From assembly GCA_024742405.1 (NCBI GenBank), contig JANSYP010000001.1:620001-684000 (forward strand): DNA of 64,000 nucleotides, read 5' to 3'. Under the pieces are notes generated by a model. That model was not told the DNA's origin and searched no databases. It saw only the letters and a list, made by a program, of their open reading frames with translations. Position numbers and translations under genes: made by a program. Source of the DNA: Paracoccaceae bacterium. GTDB lineage: Bacteria; Pseudomonadota; Alphaproteobacteria; Rhodobacterales; Rhodobacteraceae. Of this stretch, positions 37,821-47,050 are shown piece by piece (within the stretch, counting starts at the first letter, position 1; every line of letters begins with the position of its first letter).

Positions 37821-38369
37821 ATGACAATGCCAGGCGTTCTGATCGTCTATTACTCTCTCTCCGGTAAAACACGCGCGGCGGCCGAAACGCTCCGTATCTC
37901 GATGGGCGCAGACATTGTTGAGATCCGCGACGGGCGCCGGAGGCGGGGTTTGCGCGGCGTGCTCAGATCGGTCCTGGAGAGCCTTACAGGTGCGGTGCCT
38001 GAGATCGAAAGCGATGGGCATCATCCGCTCGCCTACAAACTCGTGGTGCTGGCGACCCCTGTCTGGGCGGCGCGCCCAGCGTCACCGATGTGTGCCTATA
38101 TCGAACGCCACAGGGCGATCCTGCCCGAAGTGGCCTTTCTTTGCACCTATGGTGGCGTCGGCGCGGCAGCGACGCTGGCCCGGCTCGAGGAGCTTGTTGG
38201 AAAGGCACCCGTTACAACGCTGTCGCTGAGTGACAAGGACCGAAAGTCCGGCGAATACCGCGATGCTATCGGACGGTTCGCCCGGCGACTTCGAGGTGCG
38301 GCGAAAGATGCAGCACCGACCGGAGCAGGGGGAAATATCCAGGCATTTTTTGCAGACAGGCGGCGATAG
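37821..38369 (+). CDS. flavodoxin-like protein
   Basis: A 182-residue cytoplasmic protein. The FMN phosphate loop is seen as YYSLSGKTRAAA near the N-terminus, with LVVLATPVWAARPASPM and CTYGGVGAAA as the other two flavin-contact strands. The size fits the flavodoxin/menaquinone-protoporphyrinogen oxidase type, without the extra helices of WrbA. It is 74 bp downstream of the exporter operon and may be read with it. It probably acts as an electron carrier or small quinone or flavin reductase; the partner is unknown. Confidence 0.85.
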   Translation: MTMPGVLIVYYSLSGKTRAAAETLRISMGADIVEIRDGRRRRGLRGVLRSVLESLTGAVPEIESDGHHPLAYKLVVLATPVWAARPASPMCAYIERHRAILPEVAFLCTYGGVGAAATLARLEELVGKAPVTTLSLSDKDRKSGEYRDAIGRFARRLRGAAKDAAPTGAGGNIQAFFADRRR

Positions 38370-38801
38370 ACTCCCCGGACGCATCTGATCTGTGGAGCGT
38401 CGCCTAAACAGCCGCCTTCGGTTTGTGCCTGTTTTCGCAAACTCTCGACACCTGCGAGAAACCCAGGCGCCCCGCGGTGCGACCAACGGGTCAATGCGCC
38501 TGGAGTTTCGTCTCTGAAATCAGAGGCACTCCGGCACACGCGAAATTCGATGGCGGCGCGCCATCCCGTGACGCCCTGGGTCCCGTACATCTCAGCGGGA
38601 GCGGTTGTCGATAGCGGTGGGGGTCGCGGCCCTGACCGACCCGGCTCACCGAAGAATTCCGCGACGTCCATTGCGGTTTCAAGGTGATCGGCAAGACGTC
38701 CGCGCCAAACCTTTGACGTCTGACAAACGGGTCCCTCGCCGGGCCGGTAATCTCCACCCAAAGGCCTGGCCAGAGCGTGCCGGCGCCGAGGAGGAGTTCA
38801 C
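38370..38801. other. leader region of the arc operon
   Basis: About 430 bp with no convincing gene. It ends in a GAGGAG ribosome site just before the arcD ATG. A near-consensus FNR box at 38713-38726 is listed separately. No terminator is obvious after the flavodoxin-like gene. Confidence 0.5.
38713..38726 (+). promoter_or_regulatory. candidate FNR/Anr-type box before arcD
   Basis: TTGAC-GTCT-GACAA matches the TTGAY-N4-RTCAA consensus at 9 of 10 positions and is centred about 82 bp before the arcD ATG. arc operons are commonly driven by Anr/FNR under low oxygen, and a Crp/Fnr gene lies downstream. The single mismatch and the absence of a visible -10 keep this tentative. Confidence 0.4.
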
Positions 38802-40268
38802 ATGTCAGATGTCGCAGACAATGCTGCGCCGGAACAGTCGAGCACGCCCCCGACCACGGCGCGCGACCTCGCCGACCGTTTCCCGAGCGCTTTCACCATC
38901 CTGTTCGTCCTCATTCTCATCATGGGGGCACTCACCTGGATTCTGCCCGCCGGCGAGTACAACCGCGCCCCGAACGAAGCGCTCGGCAAGGATGCGCCGG
39001 TGCCGGGAACCTATCACGCCGTCGAGGCCGCGCCGCAGGGCCTGATCGATGCGCTGATGGCCCCCATCGCCGGCTTCTACGACCCGGTCAGCTACGGGGC
39101 CAACGCCATCGACGTATCGCTTTTCGTACTGGTGATTGGCGGCTTTCTGGGCGTCGTGAACCGCACGGGCGCCATAGACACCGGGATCGCCCAGGCGATG
39201 GGCAGGATGCGGGGGCGGGAACACTGGATGATCCCGGTCCTCATGACGCTGTTCGCGCTCGGGGGAACCACCTACGGCATGGCCGAGGAAACGCTCGCCT
39301 TCTACGCCCTGCTGATCCCGGTGGTCATCGTGGCGGGCTATGATGCGGTGACCGCGGTTGCGATCATTCTGGTCGGTGCGGGCATCGGTGTGCTCGGCTC
39401 CACCATCAACCCGTTTGCAACCACCATCGCGTCCAACGCCGCGGGCGTTCCCTTTACCGCGGGGATCTGGCTGCGGCTGCTGCTGTTGTTGGGCGGGCTC
39501 GCGATCTGCGTTCTCTATGTGATGCGCTACGCCGCTAGGGTAAAGGCCGACCCGTCCCGGTCAGTCGTCGCGGATCGCCGCGCCGAGAACGAGGCGCATT
39601 TCCTGAAGAACACCCCCGAAGGCACGCCCAGCCTGACCGGCAATCAGCGCGTCGTGCTCATCCTGTTCGGACTGACCTTTGCGGTGATGATCTGGGGCGT
39701 GTCGATGCAGGGCTGGTGGATGGCAGAAATGTCGGCACTGTTTCTCGGGGCGTCGATCGTGATCGGCACCGTTGGCTGGCTGGGCGAGAAACCGTTCGTC
39801 GCCGCCTTTGTCGACGGTGCACGGGATCTCCTCGGCGTCGCGCTCATCATCGGGTTGGCCCGTGGGATCGTCGTGATCATGGAGGCCGGCAAGATCTCCG
39901 ACACGATCCTGCATGCCTCCGAACAGGCGATCGCCGGCTATTCGAGCATCGGCTTCATCTTCGGGATGTACTGGATCGAGGTGCTTCTGAGCTTTCTGGT
40001 CCCGTCCACGTCGGGCCTTGCGGTGCTGTCGATGCCGATCCTGGCCCCGCTGGCGGACTTCGCCGGCGTCAGCCGGGAACTGACCGTGACCGCCTACCAG
40101 TCGGCGGCGGGCATGGTGAACCTGGTCACGCCGACCTCGGCCGTCGTCGTCGGCGCGCTGGCCATCGGGCGGGTGCCCTATGACCGGTGGCTGCGCTTCA
40201 TCGCGCCGCTGTTGCTGATCCTCACGATCTTCGTGATGGCCGTGCTCGCGTTGGGGGCCGTCCTGTGA
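38802..40268 (+). CDS. arcD: arginine/ornithine-type transporter (YfcC/DcuC-family ArcD)
   Basis: A 488-residue membrane protein with about 12 helices, beginning [27 protein letters not shown]. That N-terminus is typical of the YfcC/ArcD-2 group of the DcuC superfamily. Conserved segments include [18 protein letters not shown] and [20 protein letters not shown]. The family alone does not fix the substrate. Position as first gene of arcD-arcA-arcB-arcC, with a GTGA overlap into arcA, points to arginine import coupled to ornithine export. Confidence 0.9.
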   Translation: MSDVADNAAPEQSSTPPTTARDLADRFPSAFTILFVLILIMGALTWILPAGEYNRAPNEALGKDAPVPGTYHAVEAAPQGLIDALMAPIAGFYDPVSYGANAIDVSLFVLVIGGFLGVVNRTGAIDTGIAQAMGRMRGREHWMIPVLMTLFALGGTTYGMAEETLAFYALLIPVVIVAGYDAVTAVAIILVGAGIGVLGSTINPFATTIASNAAGVPFTAGIWLRLLLLLGGLAICVLYVMRYAARVKADPSRSVVADRRAENEAHFLKNTPEGTPSLTGNQRVVLILFGLTFAVMIWGVSMQGWWMAEMSALFLGASIVIGTVGWLGEKPFVAAFVDGARDLLGVALIIGLARGIVVIMEAGKISDTILHASEQAIAGYSSIGFIFGMYWIEVLLSFLVPSTSGLAVLSMPILAPLADFAGVSRELTVTAYQSAAGMVNLVTPTSAVVVGALAIGRVPYDRWLRFIAPLLLILTIFVMAVLALGAVL

Positions 40269-41485
40269 GCGCGCTCGGCGTCCATTCGGAGACCGGCAAG
40301 CTGCGCAAGGTAATCGTGTGCAGCCCGGGTCTCGCCCATGAGCGGCTGACGCCCCAGACCTGCGATGCGCTGCTGTTCGACGATGTCTTCTGGGTGCATC
40401 AGGCGCGCATCGACCATCGCGATTTTCGGGAAAAGCTGGAGGTGCGCGATGTCGAGGTTCTGGAGGTCCATGACTTGCTGACCGAAACGCTGCGCAACCG
40501 CGAGGCGCGCGCCTTCGTTCTGGAACGGATGATCACGGCCGACAGCATTGGCGTTGCCATGCTCGACGAGCTGCTCGGCTGGTGCGAGGAGCTGTCGTCC
40601 TCCGATCTCGCCCGCTATCTGGTCGGCGGCATTGCCATGCACGACCTGCCGTTCGCGCCGACCGGGCTGCTGGCCGAGGCGTTGGGTCCCCAGGGCCTCC
40701 TGCTTGCGCCGCTGCCGAACATGATGTTCACCCGGGACAGTTCCGCATGGATTTATGGCGGGCTCACGCTCAATGCGATGCACTGGCCGGCGCGGCACCG
40801 CGAGACACTGTTGATGGCCGCGATCTACGGCTATCACCCGCTCTTCGGAGACAACGCTCCGGTCTGGTGGGGCGGTCCCGACGAAAACCATCGGGCAGCG
40901 ACTCTGGAGGGCGGGGACATCATGCCGATCGGCGGCGGGGTCGTCATGGTCGGGATGGGGGAGCGGACGACGCCGCAAGCCGTCGGCCAGCTTGCCCGCG
41001 GGCTGTTCGAACGCGGCGCCGCCGAGCGCATCATCGCCTGTCAGATGCCGAAGTCGCGGGCCGCGATGCATCTCGATACCGTCTTCACGCTGTGTGATCG
41101 CGATCTGTGCACCAGCTTCGTCGGCATTGCCGAACAGCTCACCTGTTTCTCGGTGCGGCCGGGCAACACGTCCTACGATCTCGATATCCGCAAGGAGGAG
41201 AAGGGCTTTTTCGACGTCGCTGCAGAGGCGCTCGGCGTGCCGCAGCTCCGTGTCATCCCGACGGGCGGCGACAGCTACGAGCAGGCCCGAGAACAGTGGG
41301 ACGACGGCAACAATGTGGTCGCGATCGAACCGGGCGTCGTTGTCGCCTACGACCGCAACACGCACACCAACACACTGCTGCGGAAGGCTGGCGTCGAGGT
41401 CATCACGATCCCGGGCGCCGAGCTCGGGCGCGGCCGCGGCGGCGGACACTGCATGACATGCCCGATCGCCCGCGATCCGATCTGA
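40265..41485 (+). CDS. arcA: arginine deiminase
   Basis: A 406-residue cytoplasmic enzyme converting arginine to citrulline and ammonia. The start is GTG 40265, overlapping the arcD stop (GTGA); reading from the upstream ATG would add 26 residues from inside arcD. Motifs: [14 protein letters not shown] (substrate Asp), [25 protein letters not shown] and the C-terminal [18 protein letters not shown] with catalytic Cys396. Length and motifs match the bacterial ArcA family throughout. Confidence 0.96.
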   Translation: MSALGVHSETGKLRKVIVCSPGLAHERLTPQTCDALLFDDVFWVHQARIDHRDFREKLEVRDVEVLEVHDLLTETLRNREARAFVLERMITADSIGVAMLDELLGWCEELSSSDLARYLVGGIAMHDLPFAPTGLLAEALGPQGLLLAPLPNMMFTRDSSAWIYGGLTLNAMHWPARHRETLLMAAIYGYHPLFGDNAPVWWGGPDENHRAATLEGGDIMPIGGGVVMVGMGERTTPQAVGQLARGLFERGAAERIIACQMPKSRAAMHLDTVFTLCDRDLCTSFVGIAEQLTCFSVRPGNTSYDLDIRKEEKGFFDVAAEALGVPQLRVIPTGGDSYEQAREQWDDGNNVVAIEPGVVVAYDRNTHTNTLLRKAGVEVITIPGAELGRGRGGGHCMTCPIARDPI

Positions 41486-41658
41486 GGGTTGGGCATGACG
41501 ATCCGGCCTCCCCCCTGTCGGCCATCGCAACCGGCGATACCGGCTACCGCTCCGCGCCGCCGCGTGCCGCTACGCTGCCGGTTGCGCGTCCCGGGGTATC
41601 GACCGGCCCCCCGCATTTCGACCGCGCGTGCAGTCTTCGCCCCCAAGGACACTTCCCC

Positions 41659-42660
41659 ATGGCCTTCAATCTGAAAAACCGCAGCTTCCTCACCCTCCGT
41701 GACTTCACCGGCGATGAGATCCGGTTCCTTTTGCGGCTTGCCGCCGATCTCAAGGCCGCGAAATACGCAGGCACCGAACAGCCGCGGTTGCGCGGCAAGC
41801 AGATCGCGCTGATCTTCGAAAAGGACTCGACCCGCACGCGCGTCGGCTTTGAGGTTGCCGCCCATGATCAGGGGGCGCATGTCACGTTCCTTGGCCCCAC
41901 GGGCAACCATCTCGGCAAGAAGGAGACCGTGAAGGACACCGCGCGCGTCCTCGGTCGGGTCTATGACGGGATCGAGTATCGCGGGTTCGGTCAAGCCGTG
42001 GTCGAAGAGCTGGCGCGATGGGCCGGCGTGCCGGTTTTCAACGGCCTCACGGACGAGTTTCACCCGACCCAGATCCTCGCCGATATGCTGACGATCCAGG
42101 AGCATAGCGAAAGGCCTTTGCGCGAGACGGTCCTGTGTTTTCTCGGCGATGTCGGCAACAACATGGGCGACAGCCTGATGATCGGCGCGGCAAAACTGGG
42201 GCTGGAGATCCGGCTCTGCGGTCCCTCGGCGCTCTGGCCGCCCAAGGCGCTGGTCGACGAGTCGCGCGCGGAAGCCGCTGCATCTGGCGGATCGGTGATC
42301 CTGACCGAAGAGCTCGAAGAAGGCGTGAAAGGTGCGGATTTCCTCTACACGGACGTTTGGGTTTCGATGGGAGAACCCGAAGAGACCTGGGACGCGCGCA
42401 TTCGGGACCTCACGCCTTACCGGGTGGATGCGGACGCGATGCGTCTGACCGGCAATCCGCGGGCGCGCTTCATGCATTGCCTGCCCGCCTTCCACAATAC
42501 GCAGACGACGGTGGGCGAGCATATGGCCGAGACGCACGGGATCGATGCGATGGAAGTGACCGAAGAGGTGTTTGAGAGCCCCGCCTCGATCGTCTTCGAT
42601 CAGGCCGAGAACCGAATGCACACGATAAAGGCTCTGCTGGTCGCAACGCTCGGAGGGTGA
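41659..42660 (+). CDS. arcB: ornithine carbamoyltransferase, catabolic
   Basis: A 333-residue enzyme splitting citrulline with phosphate into ornithine and carbamoyl phosphate in this pathway direction. The ATG at 41659 has AAGGA about 10 nt upstream and gives the family N-terminus [17 protein letters not shown]. Binding motifs: FEKDSTRTR for carbamoyl phosphate, [12 protein letters not shown], and FMHCLPAFH for ornithine. Length is that of catabolic ArcB and longer than typical anabolic ArgF. A 173-bp gap separates it from arcA and contains no gene; arcC follows at 4 bp. Confidence 0.95.
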   Translation: MAFNLKNRSFLTLRDFTGDEIRFLLRLAADLKAAKYAGTEQPRLRGKQIALIFEKDSTRTRVGFEVAAHDQGAHVTFLGPTGNHLGKKETVKDTARVLGRVYDGIEYRGFGQAVVEELARWAGVPVFNGLTDEFHPTQILADMLTIQEHSERPLRETVLCFLGDVGNNMGDSLMIGAAKLGLEIRLCGPSALWPPKALVDESRAEAAASGGSVILTEELEEGVKGADFLYTDVWVSMGEPEETWDARIRDLTPYRVDADAMRLTGNPRARFMHCLPAFHNTQTTVGEHMAETHGIDAMEVTEEVFESPASIVFDQAENRMHTIKALLVATLGG

Positions 42661-42664
42661 CGCC

Positions 42665-43603
42665 ATGAGACTGGTTATCGCGCTCGGCGGCAATGCCCTG
42701 CTACGGCGGGGCGAGCCGCTGACGGCCGCCAACCAGGCCCGCAACGTGGACTTGGCGGCCAGGTCTCTCGCGCCGATCATCAAGGCGGGCCACCAGGTCG
42801 TGCTCACCCATGGCAACGGGCCACAGGTCGGGCTGCTTGCGCTCCAGGGCGAGGCCTATAGCGAAAGCGCGGGCTTCCCGCTCGACGTGCTCGGCGCCCA
42901 GACCGAAGGCATGATCGGATATCTTCTGGAGCGCGCGCTCACCGCCACCTGCGGGTCCGAACGGGAGTTCGCGACGCTGCTCACCCAGACCGAGGTCTCG
43001 TCGACCGATCCTGCATTCCTGCACCCCACAAAACCAATCGGCCCCACCTACACGGAGATCGAAGCACGCGCGATGGCGACCGCGCGTGGCTGGACGATTA
43101 CGCGCGACGGTAGGGACTGGCGGCGCGTCGTGCCCTCGCCGGAACCGGTGCGGATCCTAGAAATCGCGATCATTCGACGCCTTGTCGATCTCGGCGTGAC
43201 GGTCATCTGCGCCGGCGGCGGCGGCATTCCCGTCATGACGCGCGAGGACGGATCGCTCGTGGGCGTCGAGGCGGTGATCGACAAGGATCTCGCCAGCGCG
43301 CTGCTCGCCCATGCGCTCGGTTCCGACGGTTTGCTGCTCCTTACGGACGTCGAGGGGGTGTTTGACGAATGGGGCACGCCCGACGCGGCGCTGATCCCGT
43401 CGAGCACTCCGGCTGCCATGGCAGAGCGTCAGCTTGCCGCTGGCTCGATGGGCCCAAAGGTTGCCGCCGCCTGCCGTTTCGTTGATCGCCAAGGACGATT
43501 TGCGGTGATCGGAGCCCTCGGCCAGGCGCAAGCGATGCTCGACGGGACCGCCGGCACGCGGATCACGCTGGACGATGATCACGCGTTTGGCGCCATTGCT
43601 TGA
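42665..43603 (+). CDS. arcC: carbamate kinase
   Basis: A 312-residue kinase that makes ATP from carbamoyl phosphate and ADP, the energy-yielding last step of the arginine deiminase pathway. Motifs of the amino-acid kinase fold: VIALGGNALLRRGE at the N-terminus, VLTHGNGPQVGLLALQ, VICAGGGGIPVM and LLLLTDVEGVFDEWG, with SMGPKVAAACRF near the end. It follows arcB by 4 bp. No terminator is obvious in the 100 bp after the stop. Confidence 0.96.
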   Translation: MRLVIALGGNALLRRGEPLTAANQARNVDLAARSLAPIIKAGHQVVLTHGNGPQVGLLALQGEAYSESAGFPLDVLGAQTEGMIGYLLERALTATCGSEREFATLLTQTEVSSTDPAFLHPTKPIGPTYTEIEARAMATARGWTITRDGRDWRRVVPSPEPVRILEIAIIRRLVDLGVTVICAGGGGIPVMTREDGSLVGVEAVIDKDLASALLAHALGSDGLLLLTDVEGVFDEWGTPDAALIPSSTPAAMAERQLAAGSMGPKVAAACRFVDRQGRFAVIGALGQAQAMLDGTAGTRITLDDDHAFGAIA

Positions 43604-43687
43604 CCGCTGTCAGCGTCGCGCTCTTTCATTTAGCGAAATTGTCCCCGTGGGCCGGCGCGGATCTATGCCAGGCCGACAGGAACAGGA

Positions 43688-44086
43688 ATGAGTTGGAAGA
43701 CTGCTATGGGCAATTCGCTGAGCGATCAGATCGCATGCCGGCCGAGCCTGTTCACGGAACCGGGCAGGTTCAGGACCGTGCGCGCGGGGGAGAAAGCGCT
43801 TCTGTCTTTGGCCGTGCCGCGAGTGTCACCGAGGCGCGGCGCGGCTCCCGGAAACGACGCCTCGGCTCACCGTGTGAGCAACGGCGCACTCATCCCGAGA
43901 CTTCCCGAGGCCGGCCGGTCGGGTGTGTCTCACGGGTATGTCGAGATGCCGCCGATCCAAGGAGCGACGCGCACACGCGCGCAGAGAGAGGCGAAAAAGC
44001 ACAGCACAGAAATCAAAGGGCGCCCCAATCGGTCGCTTCGTGCCTTCGACCGTGCGCGCCGGATGGCAATCGGCAGGCCTGGTTAA
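43688..44086 (+). CDS. hypothetical protein of 132 residues (weak candidate)
   Basis: Between arcC and the zinc-finger gene an ATG at 43688 follows a CAGGAACAGGA ribosome site and opens 132 codons. It ends 18 bp before the next gene. Third codon positions are mostly G or C, but less strongly than in neighbouring genes. The product is basic (many Arg and Lys), has no membrane segment and no recognisable motif. Overlapping open frames exist, so it may be spurious. The rest of 43604-44104 shows nothing else. Confidence 0.28.
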   Translation: MSWKTAMGNSLSDQIACRPSLFTEPGRFRTVRAGEKALLSLAVPRVSPRRGAAPGNDASAHRVSNGALIPRLPEAGRSGVSHGYVEMPPIQGATRTRAQREAKKHSTEIKGRPNRSLRAFDRARRMAIGRPG

Positions 44087-44104
44087 TCCGGAGGGGCGCG
44101 TACC

Positions 44105-44302
44105 ATGTCAAAAGCCTCAGAACCGCGCTTTGTCCGGGACATAGAAGTCATCTGTAGAGGACCGGTCGCGGCGCCACACCCCCCGGTGCTTCTGGAGCTT
44201 CCCTCAGACAGCACCGTGACATGCGCGTTGTGTGGTTTGCGCTATCGTCGGGCCACCGACTGGAATCACCTGACGCGCGCGACCTGGCCAAAGCAGGAGT
44301 GA
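44105..44302 (+). CDS. small CHCC-type zinc-finger domain protein
   Basis: A 65-residue protein with a GGAGGGG ribosome site 9 nt before the ATG. The pattern Cys17...His25...Cys40-x2-Cys43 (VTCALCGLRYRR) matches the CHCC zinc-finger family. That family includes the mitochondrial complex I subunit NDUFS6 and small bacterial proteins of unknown role. The usual bacterial core is VxCDGG..GHPRVYL...CPYCGRRF; here it is altered (ICRGPVAAPHPPVLLELP), so this is a divergent paralogue. It converges on the Crp/Fnr gene, 36 bp apart. Confidence 0.72.
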   Translation: MSKASEPRFVRDIEVICRGPVAAPHPPVLLELPSDSTVTCALCGLRYRRATDWNHLTRATWPKQE

Positions 44303-44338
44303 TGCAGTGCGCGTCGGCACCTGCCTTGGCAATTCGCG

Positions 44339-45010
44339 TCACGCAGCCGATGCGTGCGTTTTCGTTCCAAGAAGACGATAACGGTTGGCGCCTTGCATGG
44401 CGATCGCGCCGCGACGTCTGAGGCTGCCGAAACACCGGCTCACCGTTTCGAGCGTCATGCCGAGATGGTCGCCGAGATCCTGCCGGGTCATCGGTAACTG
44501 AACAAGGTCCCCCTCGCGCGGCGCGAAATCCGTGAGGAACGCCAAAAGCCGGTCCTCGGACTGGAGATAGGACAACCAGATCAGATGACGCTCCCGGCGC
44601 TCAAACTGAGCGACGCAGAGCCGCCGCAGAGCCCGGGCGACGGGCGCCTCCCCGGCCAGCGCGCTGTCCAGGGTTTCCGGCTTCAGCGCGCGCGCAGTGA
44701 CCGGTCCGACCGCTTCTGCGGTGAAGTGCCATGCTTCCAGATCGGGAAATCCGAGCAGGTCCCCGCGCCCGGCGAAGGCAAAGATCTGGCGCAGCCCGTC
44801 CTTGGTGTAGCTGCAGCACCGAACGACCCCGGTCTCGAGACGGTAGACCCACTCGATCGGCGCTTCTTCTGAGGCAATCGTTTTGTTCTTTTTGAAGTTG
44901 CATGCTGCGCCGCGCTTGCGGAACAGCTGTGCAAGCGCGTCAGTGCCGTCACAGGGGACAAATCGAATAGGCGTACCCTTGGCCCGACCGACAGAAGTGA
45001 CGCTGTGCAT
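44339..45010 (-). CDS. Crp/Fnr-family transcription regulator (FixK/FnrL-like)
   Basis: A 223-residue regulator: a cyclic-nucleotide-type beta-roll domain (about 30-115), a long dimerisation helix, and a C-terminal helix-turn-helix (about 171-197, LPMTRQDLGDHLGMTLETVS). The latter has the E-x2-S-R recognition pattern for FNR-type boxes. The N-terminal part has scattered Cys (20, 37, 65-66) but not the clear four-Cys array of oxygen-sensing Fnr. It may therefore be FixK-like and be controlled through transcription by FixLJ. It lies directly downstream of fixJ, with a palindrome in between, and has an AGGAGA ribosome site. Confidence 0.9.
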   Translation of the reverse strand: MHSVTSVGRAKGTPIRFVPCDGTDALAQLFRKRGAACNFKKNKTIASEEAPIEWVYRLETGVVRCCSYTKDGLRQIFAFAGRGDLLGFPDLEAWHFTAEAVGPVTARALKPETLDSALAGEAPVARALRRLCVAQFERRERHLIWLSYLQSEDRLLAFLTDFAPREGDLVQLPMTRQDLGDHLGMTLETVSRCFGSLRRRGAIAMQGANRYRLLGTKTHASAA

Positions 45011-45086
45011 GACACTCTCCTAATCCTGGTGTTGGAAGCCTGACAGGCAGGAGATAGTCATTTGACACCGGTTTGGCCTAGCTGCT

Positions 45087-45108
45087 GTTTACCCCGGCTA
45101 GGGTAAAC
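45087..45108. promoter_or_regulatory. operator-like palindrome upstream of the Crp/Fnr gene
   Basis: GTTTACCC (45087-45094) and GGGTAAAC (45101-45108) form a perfect 8-bp dyad with 6-bp spacing. An overlapping dyad CTAGGG-TAAA-CCCTAG spans 45098-45113. It sits about 80 bp before the Crp/Fnr start and 24 bp after the fixJ stop. It may be a regulator binding site; a terminator is less likely because there is no T-run. Confidence 0.5.
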
Positions 45109-45131
45109 CCTAGGTCGCGATCCGGTGCGGT

Positions 45132-45749
45132 CTAGGCACCTTCACCGACCTGGTATCCAGCGGCGAGGGCCAGGCGAACGAGATGGGCGAGCGTCTTTGT
45201 CCCGGTCTTTTTCATCACGCGTGCGCGGTGCATTTCGACCGTCTTGAGGCTGATCCCCAAACGGTGGGCGATGACCTTGTTCGCCTGTCCCGCCACCACA
45301 CCCTGCATGACCTGGGTCTCGCGCGGTGTGAGCGTCAAGAGTACCGCCCGTGCCTCGGGGTCCTGGGGGATCGGTGCCAGCAAAGTCTTCAGAGCTTCGA
45401 TCCGCTGGATCAGTGGTTCATCGTCAAAGGGCTTTTCGATGAAATCCTGCGCTCCGAGACGCATCGCTTCGACGGCGGTGGAGATGTCGCCATGGGCCGA
45501 CATCATCAGGATCGGTGTCAGCAGCCCTCGGCGCCGGAGCTCCGCCACGAGCGCAAGACCGTCCATACCCGGCAGACGCACATCGATCAGGATACAGGTG
45601 CAGCGGCCGTCGGGTTTGGCCTTCAGCAAGCTCTCTGCATCGGGATACAGTGAGGTCGTATAGCCCCAGCTTTTCAGCAAGGCTTCAAGGCCCTCGCGAA
45701 CGGCGTCGTCGTCCTCGACGATCCTGATATGGCCGCGGCTCTCGGTCAT
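45132..45749 (-). CDS. fixJ: response regulator, FixJ family (receiver + LuxR-type HTH)
   Basis: A 205-residue protein. The receiver domain (1-120) has the acidic pair in RIVEDDDAVREG, the phosphoacceptor Asp in CILIDVRLPGMDG, the conserved Thr/Ser position in MMSAHGD and Lys in FIEKPF. The C-terminal LuxR/GerE helix-turn-helix has LTPRETQVMQGVVAGQANKV and RLGISLKTVEMHRARVMKK. Its ATG overlaps the kinase stop (ATGA), so the two are co-translated. Expected to be phosphorylated by the adjacent haem-PAS kinase and to activate the Crp/Fnr gene downstream. An ORF extending far upstream is a frame shadow of the kinase. Confidence 0.94.
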   Translation of the reverse strand: MTESRGHIRIVEDDDAVREGLEALLKSWGYTTSLYPDAESLLKAKPDGRCTCILIDVRLPGMDGLALVAELRRRGLLTPILMMSAHGDISTAVEAMRLGAQDFIEKPFDDEPLIQRIEALKTLLAPIPQDPEARAVLLTLTPRETQVMQGVVAGQANKVIAHRLGISLKTVEMHRARVMKKTGTKTLAHLVRLALAAGYQVGEGA

Positions 45750-46909
45750 GACTCTGCGCTCGGAAGTGCAAAATGAAAGTCGGCCCCGCCCTGCGTGTTG
45801 GTGTCGGCCCAGATTCGCCCGCCATGGGATTCGATGATCGTCCGGCACACGGCGAGCCCGATGCCGAGGCCGCGTTCCTTGGTCGTGACAAACGGATCGA
45901 AGAGCTTGTTCACGATTTCGGGCGGGATGCCCGGCCCGGCGTCGCCGATCGTGACCATTACCTCGTCGCCGAGCATCCGGCCCGCCCTCACGGTGAGTGT
46001 TTCGGTCGGGTGCGTGAGGTCGGTTGCGATGTGCACATCCCCGTCGAGATCGTCGGCGACGGCTTCGGCCGCGTTGCGCACCAGGTTGACGATCACTTGT
46101 TGGATCTGGACCCGGTCGACATTCACCTTGGGCAGATCGTCGGCCAAATCGTACTGGACCCGGAAGCCACTGTAATCCGGGCCGATGCGACACAGTGCGA
46201 CAGCCTCGCGAACAAGGCTGTTGAGATCCTCCGGACGGAAGTCGCTCTTGCCGCGTTCCACGAGCTTGCGCATGCGTTGCAGGATTTTGCCGGCGCGCTG
46301 CGCTTCGTGCGCGATGCGGCCGAGCTGATCGCGGGCAGTCTCGGTATCGGGCGGAGTCTGAGCCAGAATGCGCGCCGTGGCGCGCGAGAAGCTAGAAATC
46401 GCAGAGAGTGGCTGGTTGATCTCGTGGGCGAGAGCGGTCGACATCTCGCCGAGCGCCTGGATGCGCGAGACCCGGTCGAGCATACGCTGTAACCTGGCGG
46501 CCCGGCGCTCGGCCTCCACCCGGTCGGAGACATCTCGGATGAAACCGGTGAAGATATGTTGACCGTCCCGGTTCAACTCGCCGACGGCAAGTTCGGCGAC
46601 GAACGTCTCACCGCTTCGCCGGAGAGCCCGCACCTCGCGACCGATACCGATGATGCGTCTTTCACCAGTCTTGAAATAGCGCGCCATATAGTGGTCGTGT
46701 GACGACCGGTGCGGTTCGGCCATCAGGATGCTGACGTTCTGGCCGAGCAGCTCGTCCTCCGAATAGCCGAACATGCGTTCCGCGGCCGGGCTGAAGCTCA
46801 GAATTGCCGCCGCGTCGTCGATCGTGATGATGGCGTCAGGCGCGGTCTGTATGACCAGATCTAGTAGCGAACTGTCCAAGGCCTTACCGCCGGAGCGTTT
46901 GATTGGCAT
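45746..46909 (-). CDS. fixL: oxygen-sensor histidine kinase with haem PAS domain
   Basis: A 387-residue kinase. I start at ATG 46909, which has GAGGA 9 nt upstream; a GTG at 46945 would add 12 residues. The PAS domain (about 15-130) keeps the FixL haem-pocket pattern: His71 in SSHDHYMARY corresponds to the proximal haem ligand and Arg91 in RRIIGIGREV to the distal oxygen-sensing Arg, with identical spacing to Bradyrhizobium FixL. The kinase has the phospho-His162 in ALAHEINQPL, an N box in LVRNAAEAV and G boxes in DAGPGIPPE and GLGIGLAVCRTI. No membrane segment is visible, so it is soluble like the Bradyrhizobium form. Confidence 0.94.
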   Translation of the reverse strand: MPIKRSGGKALDSSLLDLVIQTAPDAIITIDDAAAILSFSPAAERMFGYSEDELLGQNVSILMAEPHRSSHDHYMARYFKTGERRIIGIGREVRALRRSGETFVAELAVGELNRDGQHIFTGFIRDVSDRVEAERRAARLQRMLDRVSRIQALGEMSTALAHEINQPLSAISSFSRATARILAQTPPDTETARDQLGRIAHEAQRAGKILQRMRKLVERGKSDFRPEDLNSLVREAVALCRIGPDYSGFRVQYDLADDLPKVNVDRVQIQQVIVNLVRNAAEAVADDLDGDVHIATDLTHPTETLTVRAGRMLGDEVMVTIGDAGPGIPPEIVNKLFDPFVTTKERGLGIGLAVCRTIIESHGGRIWADTNTQGGADFHFALPSAES

Positions 46910-47050
46910 GTGTCGTGGTCCTCGGCCACCACGAACACTTCCCACAATGAGACCGTGATGCTCTTGCTACGGCGACCCGTCTACCCGCCTGACGGCTTAG
47001 CACGCTCATCAGGCAAAGGCCACTCGACATCCCAGAGCGGTATGGGCCGC

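Noticed and set aside
40178-42816. Long minus-strand open frames opposite arcA and arcB (450 and 489 codons)
   Set aside because: His/Arg-rich shadow translations with no motifs, opposite two unmistakable enzymes.
45132-46193. 353-codon version of FixJ
   Set aside because: The extra N-terminal part is an out-of-frame reading of the kinase gene; the receiver domain starts right after ATG 45749.
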